From NCBI RefSeq assembly GCF_910592395.1, contig NC_088323.1, positions 4,588,001 through 4,652,000 of the forward strand: a stretch of 64,000 bases of DNA. The letters are read 5' to 3'. Position numbers and translations under genes: made by a program. The notes under the pieces are model-generated. The model was not told the DNA's origin. It did not search any database and saw nothing but the letters and a program-made list of their open reading frames with translations. Positions 36,462 through 48,500 of this stretch are shown here, in pieces (positions within the stretch are counted from its first letter, which is position 1; the number at the start of each line of letters is the position of its first letter). Source of the stretch: Lineus longissimus (taxonomy: Eukaryota; Nemertea; Pilidiophora; Heteronemertea; Lineidae).

Positions 36462-38185
36462 ACTCTGACCTGGAAAGAAATGAATCGACAAATTTGAACA
36501 AGTCTTCTGTTATTCTTGAGTTTGGATAAGTCAAGACTATTCCTGATTCAGATCGACGAGGTGCATCGGCCAGAGTATTCAAAGATACCAGTCCGGCAAA
36601 CACTGTGAATGTTACATTTTGTTACTAAGTTTGACTGAAAAATGTTACGAGATGGCACAATTCTCTGACAGCTATGTTTAAGACCTGTAAAGTACCCATG
36701 GTATACATTCCTGTTAGAGACGAAGGGTTGATGCCTGACTGGATGCCCAATCTGTCAACCGATCATCTTTGAGGAGGTGAACTACATGTAGGTTCCCTCA
36801 TCGGGAAAAACGGATCCTTTGGTTCTTTCGGTGCTTCCTTCTTATCATGATGCCACCAGTTATGGTTGGGTACAGTCGCATGTCTAGGTTATGCTCTAGT
36901 GATACAAGCATAGATTGTCTCTTTCGATAGCCTTTTGTGGCATTGGTGCCTTTTGACCGAAGTCAAATATATATACTCGTTGAGAGAGGGACGTGGAGAT
37001 GTTCACCTTATGATTGAGAGGTGCTTTATGTATTTAGTTTGAACAAACTATAAAACGCCTAAAACTTTAGATTGGGAATGCCAGAACATGTATTAACATA
37101 GATGCGGTTAGATTTAGGAGTACTGTATATATCATTTGTTTTGGGACTTGGCACGAAACCACCCAATACTATGTCATGAGATAAAGTTCTACAGACAGAT
37201 GGTGTAAATACTTTTTTTTGTCCAGAGAATATCAAAGGGAAATAGCCCAACTTGAGAATGGTTATTTCTCGATAGCCTTAATGAGTTTATTTAACTGCTG
37301 ATACTAGCAGGCATTTATATACTCAGAACAGTGGTTGTGTTCGTGATTTTGTTACCGTTTAACTACTTGTTTATTTCTGTTTGAAAAGCACTGTATATCT
37401 AAGCACTTGAGATGCTTTTGAGATTGTATAGTTATAGAGCATATCAAATCAGCGATACATGTAGATGTAGCAAGACAGTTAAATAATGATACAGCCTGCC
37501 TTAAAGGACAATATGGGAAAATTTGCCCGCCTCAACATACCAGTAGAGTCACCTTCTGAAAAGTAGAGGAACTACATTGTGTCCACAACGTAGAACAATG
37601 CACATTGCCTGTACAAAATGACAACTCTTTTATTTAGAAGGTTGCTTGCCTCGTATTTTAATACCAGAATACCCTCATTAGAAATCGCAGGAAACATTGT
37701 TTTTTCAGTTCCCAACATAGCCGCAACAGAACCAAAGATGTTTGCTGTTGATATAACCTTGGAGGAATTATACTCAAGTATAATTCCTCCAAGATATAAC
37801 TGAACTTCATGTACCAATGTTGACATTTTTCATGGAAATCGGGGTCACAGCTTCATAAAGGTATCAACAGAATTTCAAATAGGATCTAGCAAGAAAAAAA
37901 GCATTATTGTAGACTAGAACAAAACAAACTGCGATTGAAATCTATATTTTTGCTATTAACTGATGAATCTATATTCAAGCCAAAGTATAACTATATAATG
38001 TATGTTGCTATAGATGACTGCTTGCACACGTAGAGTGTCTATGTCAAGGGCGTAGAGTTAGCTTTCTAAATGATCCGCTAGGGGGCATGTTTAGAGATGA
38101 CAGCACCAAGTAAAGTCATAAAATCCCCAGCGGATGTTTTCAGATCTGGGCGTTAGAATAGACCACTAGATATATTTTGAATAAA
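36462..38185 (+). other. Probable 3' UTR of the transporter gene
   Basis: No other coding sequence follows. The first clear AATAAA that I find is at 38180-38185, which would give a UTR of 1.7 kb; an earlier variant signal cannot be excluded. It contains the perfect hairpin at 37758-37793. Confidence 0.4.
37758..37793. repeat. Perfect 17-bp inverted repeat with 2-base spacer
   Basis: The arm cttggaggaattatact is followed by ca and its exact reverse complement. If transcribed within the transporter 3' UTR, it would form a tight stem. Confidence 0.85.
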
Positions 38186-39373
38186 AATGAGTATTTTTCA
38201 CTGAATTCTATGTGTAATATCGCCTACACGACTGTAGATGTACTAGTAGTAGTCTGTAGAGGAAGTATGTAGTTGATTAGCTGTATGTCTTGGAAAAATA
38301 TTCAATTTTCAAAGTCTTCTTCCCTTGGCAGGTTCTGACCAATGAGGTGGCGCCTTAGGCGTTACCATCCCGACTTCGTTCCTATACTGCAATTTAGCCA
38401 CGGACCTTGAAAAATAGGCCCATGTAGCAGAAGGCGCTAAATATACAGCTTCCAGTATACTGTTATGGCCTGCCAGTCTTTTGAAGATACACCATTGGCA
38501 CCACCATTTGGTCAGGACGTCGGCCTTCATCAATATATACATTATTGTGATTTGTAAATAATCATGTTGACGCCGTGAACATTGGAACGAAGGTACTTGT
38601 ATGAAATTGAAAGGTTGAAAGGTAAGCTAAATGTCATCGTCAAAATGACGTTTTGAAAATTTAGATTTCAGGACGGTGCCACGAGGTTTCATTTCAATTA
38701 CAAAATCAAGAGCCCAGTATTTTCGTTACAGCTAACTATAAATACTATGATATTATGAAATTCAAGGTTTTCCAATAGTTTAATCTAAAATATCGCTGTT
38801 TGACAAAGGGTGTTATGTTACTGTGATAAAATAATTACGGGTCAGGGAGCATCCCTGCGTGGCTAGTGTTGAACCTATGGGTGGGTCACTCAAACAAAAC
38901 TGAAACGAAAGTGCTGGGCGTTTAACAATGTGATACTAGATGTATTACGAAGGGGCGGTATAAGTTTATCATTTAAATGGCAAATAGACCTAAGAGTGGA
39001 TGTATGCGATGTCCATGTTACGCCAGAGTGTATTACGTGTAAAGAACAAAGAACAATCAAGAACAACAGAATGAAGCCTGTGTTTTATTCTTCTTTATAT
39101 AATCCCGAGGTGCGATACATTATGTTTTGTGACATACCCCCTCCCCTTACACATACACACTTTAACCGGGAAATCGGTGCCTCCCACTGTTTCAGGATGG
39201 GGTAATACATTCTATAAAACAGCGGATTTATGCAACATCAATTTAATGTCAAATCATGAAATACAGGAAGCCATCTTAGAAGCCATGAACGTTGTTGTAG
39301 TTGTTTCCACTCGATTCCGGGCTAGCCTGAACAAGCTGATTATGAGACACCCACCACTATACGAGCAAAGTTA
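38186..39373. other. Intergenic, no gene seen
   Basis: This is a spacer between the transporter and the five-copy array. Only short frames without motifs are present. Confidence 0.5.
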
Positions 39374-40446
39374 ATATGTAAAGTCAAGGACTTAGTGAGC
39401 CCCCCTTTAGGTCGGGGGAGCTCCCCCGAACCCCCCTACGAGCATATGTTAAGTGCCAGCTCTAACAACTACAGCTATTACAATGGGGGGACACCCCCCA
39501 AACCCCCCTCCGTCGACATAGGTTTTTACCAGTGCGTTGGGGGAAGCTCCCCCCAACCCCCCCCCCCCCCCGGTGGACAGTCAACTAGCCCTTCTGTGTC
39601 ATACTGCTGGAGGGGGGCGGGTGCGATGGGACCATCCATATAGTTCCTTCCGACACATTTTTGTTTTGGTAATGTAATACATTGTGATTGTCCTTATTCA
39701 CGGGAATCGAGCGTTTCCAGTGATATACGACATTTAAATGGATTGTCCTCATGCATTCACTTTGGAAACGCATTTTAAAATAGATGTTACGTCCTGTTAA
39801 TGGGGCACGTCATCATCGCGTACATGTGGGAAAAACTCCCTAACGAGACCGGAGCAGACGGCTGAAAGTAGTTTAATTATTGGCCGCTAGGGTTCAGAAT
39901 GTCGCTCACCCGAATTTTTCACGCAACTTTTGCTAAATAGAGCTAGTTCTAGTTTGTAATTCATTTTGATACTTCAGATTTGGGTAGTAGACTAAAATAA
40001 CATAGTCGTCAGTGTGGTTTTAAGCAGGAAAAACGTATTTGTTTTTCTTAAAGTGCCTTTTTTGGACGGGTGTGTGCGATTGTTTTGTTTATGTCACGTG
40101 ACCTCGACCATGTCGCCACAAAATTGAAATAAACCACCCTTTTCTGTCATTATTTAGGACGGATATTTCTCTAATAACAATATCAATATAATTGGCCAAT
40201 TTCTTAGGCATATGTAGCGAATTCCCATGAAGATTTAAATTAGATGTTCTCGTAACCTGTTACAACTGGTCTGATTTATAATTCAGCGCTACAACTGGTC
40301 TGATTTATTTATTCAGCGCCATTTTGAAAAACCAAAAAAAATTGTTTGTTGGATATACAATATTTACTCTCTTTATTTCACTTCATTTACATTATATACT
40401 CCCGCACACACGTGTATCTTAAGAGCCCCTCCTAAAGGGGGTCTTA
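39374..40446 (+). mobile_element. Helentron-like array, copy 1
   Basis: This is a 1073-bp unit from atatgtaaagtcaag to the terminal hairpin ending gggtctta. It has the G/C-run region at about 39395-39620, which opens a repeat-derived frame of about 80 codons, and the B-type internal module (tacaactggtctgattta, twice) near 40250-40325. The left host flank ends ...gagcaaagtta. Confidence 0.85.
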
Positions 40447-41519
40447 ATATGTAAAGTCAAGGACTTAGTGAGCCCCCCTTTAGGTCGGGGGAGCTCCCCC
40501 GAACCCCCCTACGAGCATATTGTTAAGTGCAAGCTCTAACAACTACAGCTGTTACAATGGGGGGACACCCCCCAAACCCCCCTCCGTCGACATAGGTTTT
40601 TACCAGTGCGTTGGGGGGAAGCTCCCCCCAAACCCCCCCCCCCCGGTGGACAGTCAACTAGCCCTTCTGTGTCATACTGCTGGAGGGGGGGTGGGGTGCG
40701 ATGGGACCATCCATATAGTTCCTTCCGACACATTTTTGTTTTGGTAATGTAATACATTGTGATTGTCCTTATTCACGGGAATCGGGCGTTTCCAGTGATA
40801 TACGACACAAATGGGTTGTCCTCATGCATTCACTTTCGAAACGCATTTTAAAATAGATGTTACGTCCTGTTAATGGGGCACGTCATCATCGCGTACATTT
40901 GGGAAAAACTCCCTAACGAGACCGGAGCAGACGGCTGAAAGTAGTTTAATTATTGGCCGCTAGGGTGCAGAATGTCGCTCACCCGAATTTTTCACGCAAC
41001 TTTTGCTAAATAGACCTAGTTCTAGTTTGTTATTCATTTTGATACTTCAGATTTGGGCAGAAGACCAATATAACTTAGTCGTCAGTGTGGTTTTAAGCAG
41101 GAAAAACGTATTTGTTTTTCTTAAAGTGCCTTTTTTGGACGGGTGTGTGCGATTGTTTTGTTTTTATGTCACGTGACCTCGACCATGTCGACACAAAATT
41201 GAAATAAACCACCCTTTTCTGTCATTATTAGGACGGATATTTCTCTAATAAAAATATCAATATAATTGGCCAATTTCTTAGGCATATGTAGCGAATTCCC
41301 ATGAAGATTTAAATTAGATGTTCTCGTAACCTGTTACAACTGGTCTGATTTATAATTCAGCGCTACAACTGGTCTGATTTATTTATCAGCGCCATTTTGA
41401 AAAACCAAAAAAAATTGTTTGTTGGATATACAATATTTACTCTCTTTATTTCACTTCATTTACATTATATACTCCCGCACACACGTGTATCTTAAGAGCC
41501 CCTCCTAAAGGGGGTCTTA
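40447..41519 (+). mobile_element. Helentron-like array, copy 2
   Basis: This is a 1073-bp head-to-tail unit with the B-type module. It joins copy 1 directly after gggtctta, with no spacer or target duplication. Confidence 0.85.
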
Positions 41520-42602
41520 ATATGTAAAGTCAAGGACTTAGTGAGCCCCCCTTTAGGTCGGGGGAGCTCCCCCGAACCCCCCTACGAGCATATGTTAAGT
41601 GCAAGCTCTAACAACTACAGCTGTTACAATGGGGGGACACCCCCCAAACCCCCCTCCGTCGACATAGGTTTTTACCAGTGCGTTGGGGGGGAAGCTCCCC
41701 CCAAACCCCCCCGGGTGGACAGTCAACTAGCCCTTCTGTGTCATACTGCTGGAGGGGGGGTGCGATGGGACCATCCATATAGTTCCTTCCGACACATTTT
41801 TGTTTTGGTAATGTAATACATTGTGATTGTCCTTATTCACGGGAATCGGGCGTTTCCAGTAATATACGACACTGAAATGGATTGTCCTCATGCATTCACT
41901 TTGGAAACGCATTTTAAAATAGATGTCACGTCCTGTTAATGGGGCACGTCATCATCGCGTACATTTGGGAAAAACTCCCTAACGAGACCGGAGCAGACGG
42001 CTGAAAGTAGTTTATTTATTGGCCGCTAGGGTACAGAATGTACGTCGCTCACCCAACGCTCACCCGAAATTTTCACGCAACTATAGCTAAATAGAGCTAG
42101 TTCTAGTTTGTGATTCATTTTGATACTTCAGATTTGGGCAGTAGACCAATATAACTTAGTCGTCAGTGTGGTTTTAAGCTGGAAAAACGTATTTATTTTT
42201 CTTAAAGTGCCTTTTTTGGACGGGTGTGTGCGATTGTTTTGTTTTTATGTCACGTGACCTCGACCATGTCGACACAAAATTGAAATAAACCACCCTTTTC
42301 TGTCATTATTTATGACGGATATTTCTCTAATAAAAATATCAATATAATTGGCCAATTTCTTAGGCATATGTAGCGAATTCCCATGAAGATTTAAATTAGA
42401 TGTTCTCGTAACCTGTTACAACTGGTCTGATTTATAATTCAGCGCTACAACTGGTCTGATTTATTTATTCAGCGCCATTTTGAAAAACCAAAAAAAATTG
42501 TTTGTTGGATATACAATAATTACTCTCTTTATTTCTCTTCATTTACATTATATACTCCCGCACACACGTGTATCTTAAGAGCCCCTCCTAAAGGGGGTCT
42601 TA
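41520..42602 (+). mobile_element. Helentron-like array, copy 3
   Basis: This is a 1083-bp unit with the B-type module. It is extended by a small acccaacgctcacccg duplication near 42053. In every stretch compared it is identical to copy 4, including homopolymer lengths. Confidence 0.85.
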
Positions 42603-43754
42603 ATATGTAAAGTCAAGGACTTAGTGAGCCCCCCTTTAGGTCGGGGGAGCTCCCCCGAACCCCCCTACGAGCATATGTTAAGTGCAAGCTCTAACAACTA
42701 CAGCTGTTACAATGGGGGGACACCCCCCAAACCCCCCTCCGTCGACATAGGTTTTTACCAGTGCGTTGGGGGGGAAGCTCCCCCCAAACCCCCCCGGGTG
42801 GACAGTCAACTAGCCCTTCTGTGTCATACTGCTGGAGGGGGGGTGCGATGGGACCATCCATATAGTTCCTTCCGACACATTTTTGTTTTGGTAATGTAAT
42901 ACATTGTGATTGTCCTTATTCACGGGAATCGGGCGTTTCCAGTAATATACGACACTGAAATGGATTGTCCTCATGCATTCACTTTGGAAACGCATTTTAA
43001 AATAGATGTCACGTCCTGTTAATGGGGCACGTCATCATCGCGTACATTTGGGAAAAACTCCCTAACGAGACCGGAGCAGACGGCTGAAAGTAGTTTATTT
43101 ATTGGCCGCTAGGGTACAGAATGTACGTCGCTCACCCAACGCTCACCCGAAATTTTCACGCAACTATAGCTAAATAGAGCTAGTTCTAGTTTGTGATTCA
43201 TTTTGATACTTCAGATTTGGGCAGTAGACCAATATAACTTAGTCGTCAGTGTGGTTTTAAGCTGGAAAAACGTATTTATTTTTCTTAAAGTGCCTTTTTT
43301 GGACGGGTGTGTGCGATTGTTTTGTTTTTATGTCACGTGACCTCGACCATGTCGACACAAAATTGAAATAAACCACCCTTTTCTGTCATTATTTATGACG
43401 GATATTTCTCTAATAAAAATATCAATATAATTGGCCAATTTCTTAGGCATATGTAGCGAATTCCCATGAAGATTTAAATTAGATGTTCTCGTAACCTGTT
43501 ACAACTGGTCTGATTTATAATTCAGCGCTACAACTGGTCTGATTTATTTATTCAGCGCCATTTTGAAAAACCAAAAAAAATTGTTTGTTGGATATACAAT
43601 AATTACTCTCTTTATTTCTCTTCATTTACATTATATACTCCCGCACACACGTGTATCTTAAGAGCCCCTCCTAAAGGGGGTCTTATAAAGGGGGTCTTAT
43701 TATATACTCCCGCACACACGTGTATCTTAAGAGCCCCTCCTAAAGGGGGTCTTA
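42603..43754 (+). mobile_element. Helentron-like array, copy 4 with duplicated 3' end
   Basis: This is the same as copy 3 through 43685. A further 69 bp (43686-43754) then repeat the terminal hairpin segment, starting with a truncated piece (taaagggggtctta) followed by a second ttatatactcccgcacacac...gggtctta end. The unit therefore has two successive 3' termini. Confidence 0.85.
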
Positions 43755-44826
43755 ATATGTAAAGTCAAGAACTTAGTGAGCCCCCCTTTAGGTCGGGGGA
43801 GCTCCCCCGAACCCCCCTACGAGCATATGTTAAGTGCAAGCTCTAACAACTACAGCTGTTACAATGGGGGGACACCCCCCAAACCCCCCTCCGTCGACAT
43901 AGGTTTTTACCAGTGCGTTGGGGGGAAGCTCCCCCCAAACCCCCCCGGTGGACAGTCAACTAGCCCTTCTGTGTCATACTGCTGGAGGGGGGGTGCGATG
44001 GGACCATCCATATAGTTCCTTCCGACACATTTTTGTTTTGGTAATGTAATACATTGTGATTGACCTTATTCACGGGAATCGGGCGTTTCCAGTGATATAC
44101 GACACAAATGGGTTGTCCTCATGCATTCACTTTCGAAAGGCATTTTAAAATAGATGTTACGTCCTGTTAATGGGGCACGTCATCATCGCGTACATTTGGG
44201 AAAAACTCCCTAACGAGACCGGAGCAGACGGCTGAAAGTAGTTTAATTATTGGCCGCTAGGGTACAGAATGTACGTCGCTCACCCGAATTTTTCACGCAA
44301 CTATAGCTAAATAGAGCTAGTTCTAGTTTGTGATTCAATTTGATACTTCAGATTTGGGCAGAAGGCCAATATAACTTAGTCGTCAGTGTGGTTTTAAGCT
44401 GGAAAAACGTATTTGTTTTTCTTAAAGTGCCTTTTTTGGACGGGTGTGTGCGATTGTTTTGTTTTTATGTCACGTGACCTCGATCATGTCGACACAAAAT
44501 TGAAATAAACCACCCTTTTCTGTCATTATTTAGGACGGATATTTCTCTAATAAAAATATTAATATAATTGGCCAATTTCTTAGGCATATGATGTAGCGAA
44601 TTCCCATGAAGATTTAAATTAATTTCAATTAATTTCAATCAATGGGATAGCAACCACCACCGGAAGATCGCGGAGAAATCGGTAAACTCAACGGAGTTAA
44701 TTCAGAAAAATACCAAAAAAAATTGTTTGTAGGATATACAATATTTACTCTCTTTATTTCTCATCAAATCAGTATATACTCCCACACACACGTGTATCTT
44801 AAGAGCCCCTCCTAAAGGGGGGCTTA
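43755..44826 (+). mobile_element. Helentron-like array, copy 5
   Basis: This is a 1072-bp unit with the A-type internal module (gggatagcaaccaccaccgg near 44643), like the solitary copy at 17877 and unlike copies 1-4. It ends at ggggcttA and is followed by host sequence tcaactgg. Confidence 0.85.
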
Positions 44827-45585
44827 TCAACTGGCGGTTTGAATTTCACTGAATTCGTGGCATGAGTAGTGGGAAGGGCCCGACCGGTCTACTCTTCCTC
44901 AGAGCGGGGCCAGTGTGAGCTCGAGGCTGTAATACACCTCCCTGCTCATACACCAGCCTTGGGGTTCTTTGAGCGATGACGAGCTTCCCGGCGTAAAATG
45001 TCCTTGCGCATGTCGCACATTCCATTTTCCCGCCAATAATGACGCAATGAGTTCAATGACAACACCGCACACCGGACCGCCACGACTGTTCCACTACCCA
45101 CCGCCTGACTGAATCAGGCCAGATATAAATTTCAATCCGATTGGCTAAAAATAATCACCATTGTTAGATAACAGGGAATTCCCCACGTGAATCGTCTAGT
45201 CGACTGTTCGAGTCCAAAATTCAAGGACGTGGGACAACCTGTTGATTGAGGACCAATGCCGATTTTACTCCGGATTTAAACAGGAAATCTTAGTGTAAGT
45301 AAATTCTATATAAGATACATATGTAATATCCCTCAATGGGGGCCTCAAACACAATGCAATACATTGGTTCATGCGGCTAGCCACGCACGGTGATCCGAGC
45401 AGACGATTGTAATGCCTTGAACTTGCCGAATAATTGTCACGTGACCGTTTTGCATTCAAGCGCGGGAAAATGCAAAAATTCAGGCTTGCTCCAACCAGTT
45501 ACCTGAACAGCAGGAGCTAAAAGAAAATTGTTAGTCATAATCTTCGCATTTTTGTTCCGAAAGACGATATCATCCCGAAGCCACC
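44827..45585 (+). promoter_or_regulatory. Upstream region of LSS with E-boxes and CCAAT motifs
   Basis: Between the array and the LSS start there are CACGTG motifs at about 45185 and in GTCACGTGAC at 45436-45445 (about 140 bp before the ATG). Inverted CCAAT (gattggct, about 45140) and direct CCAAT (gaccaatgcc, about 45251) are also present. E-box/SRE plus NF-Y motifs are typical of SREBP-controlled sterol genes, but the assignment here is only by motif. Confidence 0.4.
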
Positions 45586-48500
45586 ATGCCGAAGTATAAG
45601 AACACAATGAGAAGAAACAGGGGAGGCCCCTACAAGACAAAACCGGCAACGGACCTAACAAAATGGCGTCTGAGATGTGTGGAAGGGAGACAGGTTTGGG
45701 AGTTCGGGGACAATGGCCGGCCACAGACTCTACTGGAGCTGCACTCACTCGGATTGGACACGGTGAGTATGTGAATTGAATTGAAGATCATGTCTTGTTA
45801 GGAGGGTATACGCTCAGTTCCATATGCAGCGCCGTTAGTCACTATCTTACTAAAGAATAACTCGAGTAAAATGCCGGACTGAATTACTTCATGACTCTGT
45901 GAAATCAAAAAGCGTATAATTATGATGGTTGAATTTTTCAGCAAAGTCTCGCACCGCCTCTCCCCCAGGCATCGACTGCAAAACAGGCGGCCTACAACGG
46001 AATGGCGTTCTATTCGAAACTCCAGGCGGAAGACGGCCACTGGGCTGGAGACTATGGCGGTCCCCTCTTCCTGATGCCCGGGCTTGTCATCGTGTGTTAC
46101 ATCACCAACACGCCATTCACGCAAGAGCAGAAGCTCGAGATGATACGATACTTGAGATCAGTTCAGTGCCCGGACGGAGGCTGGGGCCTGTAAGTACCTG
46201 TAGGCTCCAACCGTTCCCCTGAAGAGGGAGATCTTCGGAAGATACTGAACAGTTTGGCACCACCGCGAAACTGCTTGATGGATGTTGTATCCCGCGATGT
46301 AGGGAGTGCTGCAGTCGCTAGAGAGGTGCCGACACAGCGCCTGGAGGGATGTGGTGGCACGATTGATGTGCCTGAGTGCCTGCGTGCGTGCGTGCGTGCG
46401 TGAGTGAGTGTGAAATCGGAACATTGATTGTTTCGTTCAAGACGAGAAATGTACACTTTGCACCAGACGGACGGGCCACCATATACCTCGTCTACATTTT
46501 CATGTCCTATACCTTGGATTGAAAAAACACGAATTTAGGGTTCTTAACAGGTCACCTATCAACTGTGGGTCACAAACCTGGCCTTAGAGTTCGTGGTATT
46601 TTTGTTGCAGGCATATTGAAGGACCCCCAACGGTGTTCGGATGTGCTCTCAACTACGTTGTGATGCGTCTTCTTGGTGTGGGGCCTGATGATCCTGACAT
46701 GGTCAAAGCCAGGAACCTCCTTCACAAAATGGGTAGGGAAACCAGCACAAATGATTCAGAAAAATTATATCCATCGTCCATCGCTAGCCACATCTACTCG
46801 ACAAAGGCCATTTGACTACAACTTGTTTACGACATGCTCTAGTCTTTACTCAGCCAACGCAATTCGAATACCACATGGTTCTGTTCTAGGTTCAGCCAAA
46901 GCCATTTAGTTACAACGTTCAGCCAAAGTAGTTTAGTTAATGACCCATTCTATTCCTAGGTTCAGCCAAAGCCATTCCCTCGTGGGGGAAGTTCTGGCTT
47001 GCTGTCATGAACCTTTACAGCTGGGATGGCATGAATAGTCTCTTTCCCGAGATGTGGGTCTTCCCAAAGTGGATTCCAATCCACCCGTCCAAGTTGTGGT
47101 GTCACTGCCGCCAGGTGTACCTACCAATGGGCTATTGTTATGGTGCTAGGCTGGCTGCCAAGGAAGATGACATGGTCAGATCTCTGAGGAAGGTTGGTAC
47201 AAAAGGGAGTTAACTAGTAGTCGACGAATGCTCACTATCGTCCAGATAGATTGACGGCGGTTTCGCAAAAACGGCGCTATACCACGCCCGAGTTAGTATT
47301 GCACGTAGTCGATGCATCTACAATTTGTGTTAGCCCCGAAACCGGAGACGATTTAGCGTTTTCTTATCGTTTTGACAATGCCATGTCTGCCGGGTAACCA
47401 GAAACAGCTCTTTATCACAACAACGTCTTTCCAGGAACTATATACAGAAGACTATAACAATATAGATTGGGTTGGAGCAAGGAACAACGTATCAGAAGCT
47501 GACCTCTACTCGCCCCACAGCTGGCTTCTGGACGCTGCCTATAGTAAGTGTCAGATACCATAGACATGGTCAGTTCCCCATATCACCAGCGTTGGAGCTT
47601 CATGTTAACTTTTCACGCTGAGTATCAGAAACAAATCAATTGTTCTTGGGTAACACAGCTATGATTAACAGGCCAAACCTTGTGCAGTTATATAATGCAC
47701 GACGCGAAATGCTTATATGAGGATATTCTAACATTCATTTATCTCTATTTCAGAGGTACTTAATGTGTACGAGGCTTGTCATAGCAGTTGGTTCCGACAG
47801 AAAGCACTGAAAGAATGTTACGAACACATCTGTGCCGATGATGAGTTCACCAAATGTATCAGTATTGGACCAGTAAGTCTTCATTATTATTCCTTACTCC
47901 CCGGTTCGATATTGGTTTTATTGGCGTGTTCGTGTGACTTCATTGTGCTATAGATGATACTTTGGTTATACCAAATATGCATTGATGAATCCTTGCCAAA
48001 GTTTATTTTAAAAAGTAATAGTGCACCGAAACTACCGCATCCAAAATGTATTTCTAGCTCCTCTAAAAATGAACGATTTCTTCGTTATTTCCCTCAGATT
48101 TCTAAGGTCATTCAAATGCTTGTCCGGTGGTTCGTTGATGGTCCAGAATGCCCAGCATTCAAGCTCCACCAAGAGAGAGTTCAGGATTACCTCTGGATTG
48201 GTCTTGACGGAATGAAAATGACCGTAAGTACCTGAAACAAACTTAATAGTGATAGCCCGATAGGCCCCGAATGGGTTTTCGTGGGCATGCCGCGCCCGTT
48301 CCTTTGATGTTGGCCAAATCTGTAATGGTTTCCCGATTTTGGAAGAAAGTCTGATCATTTTGACCGAGTGTGAAGTTCCGAATAGGCTTCCTCTTGATTT
48401 TCAAGATCCAATGAATTTGGAAACTTTCTGAAGTTATCCTGTGCCGGGCCGACCTCGGCATTGGCTTTGCCAGAAGATTGTATCGACGCTGCTGACATGG

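Noticed and set aside
39395-44015. Open frames of 75-91 codons beginning MSPPLGRGSSPEPP in each array copy
   Set aside because: They follow the G/C hairpin modules, shift frame or length between copies wherever a run changes length, and have no domain. They were kept only as part of the element.
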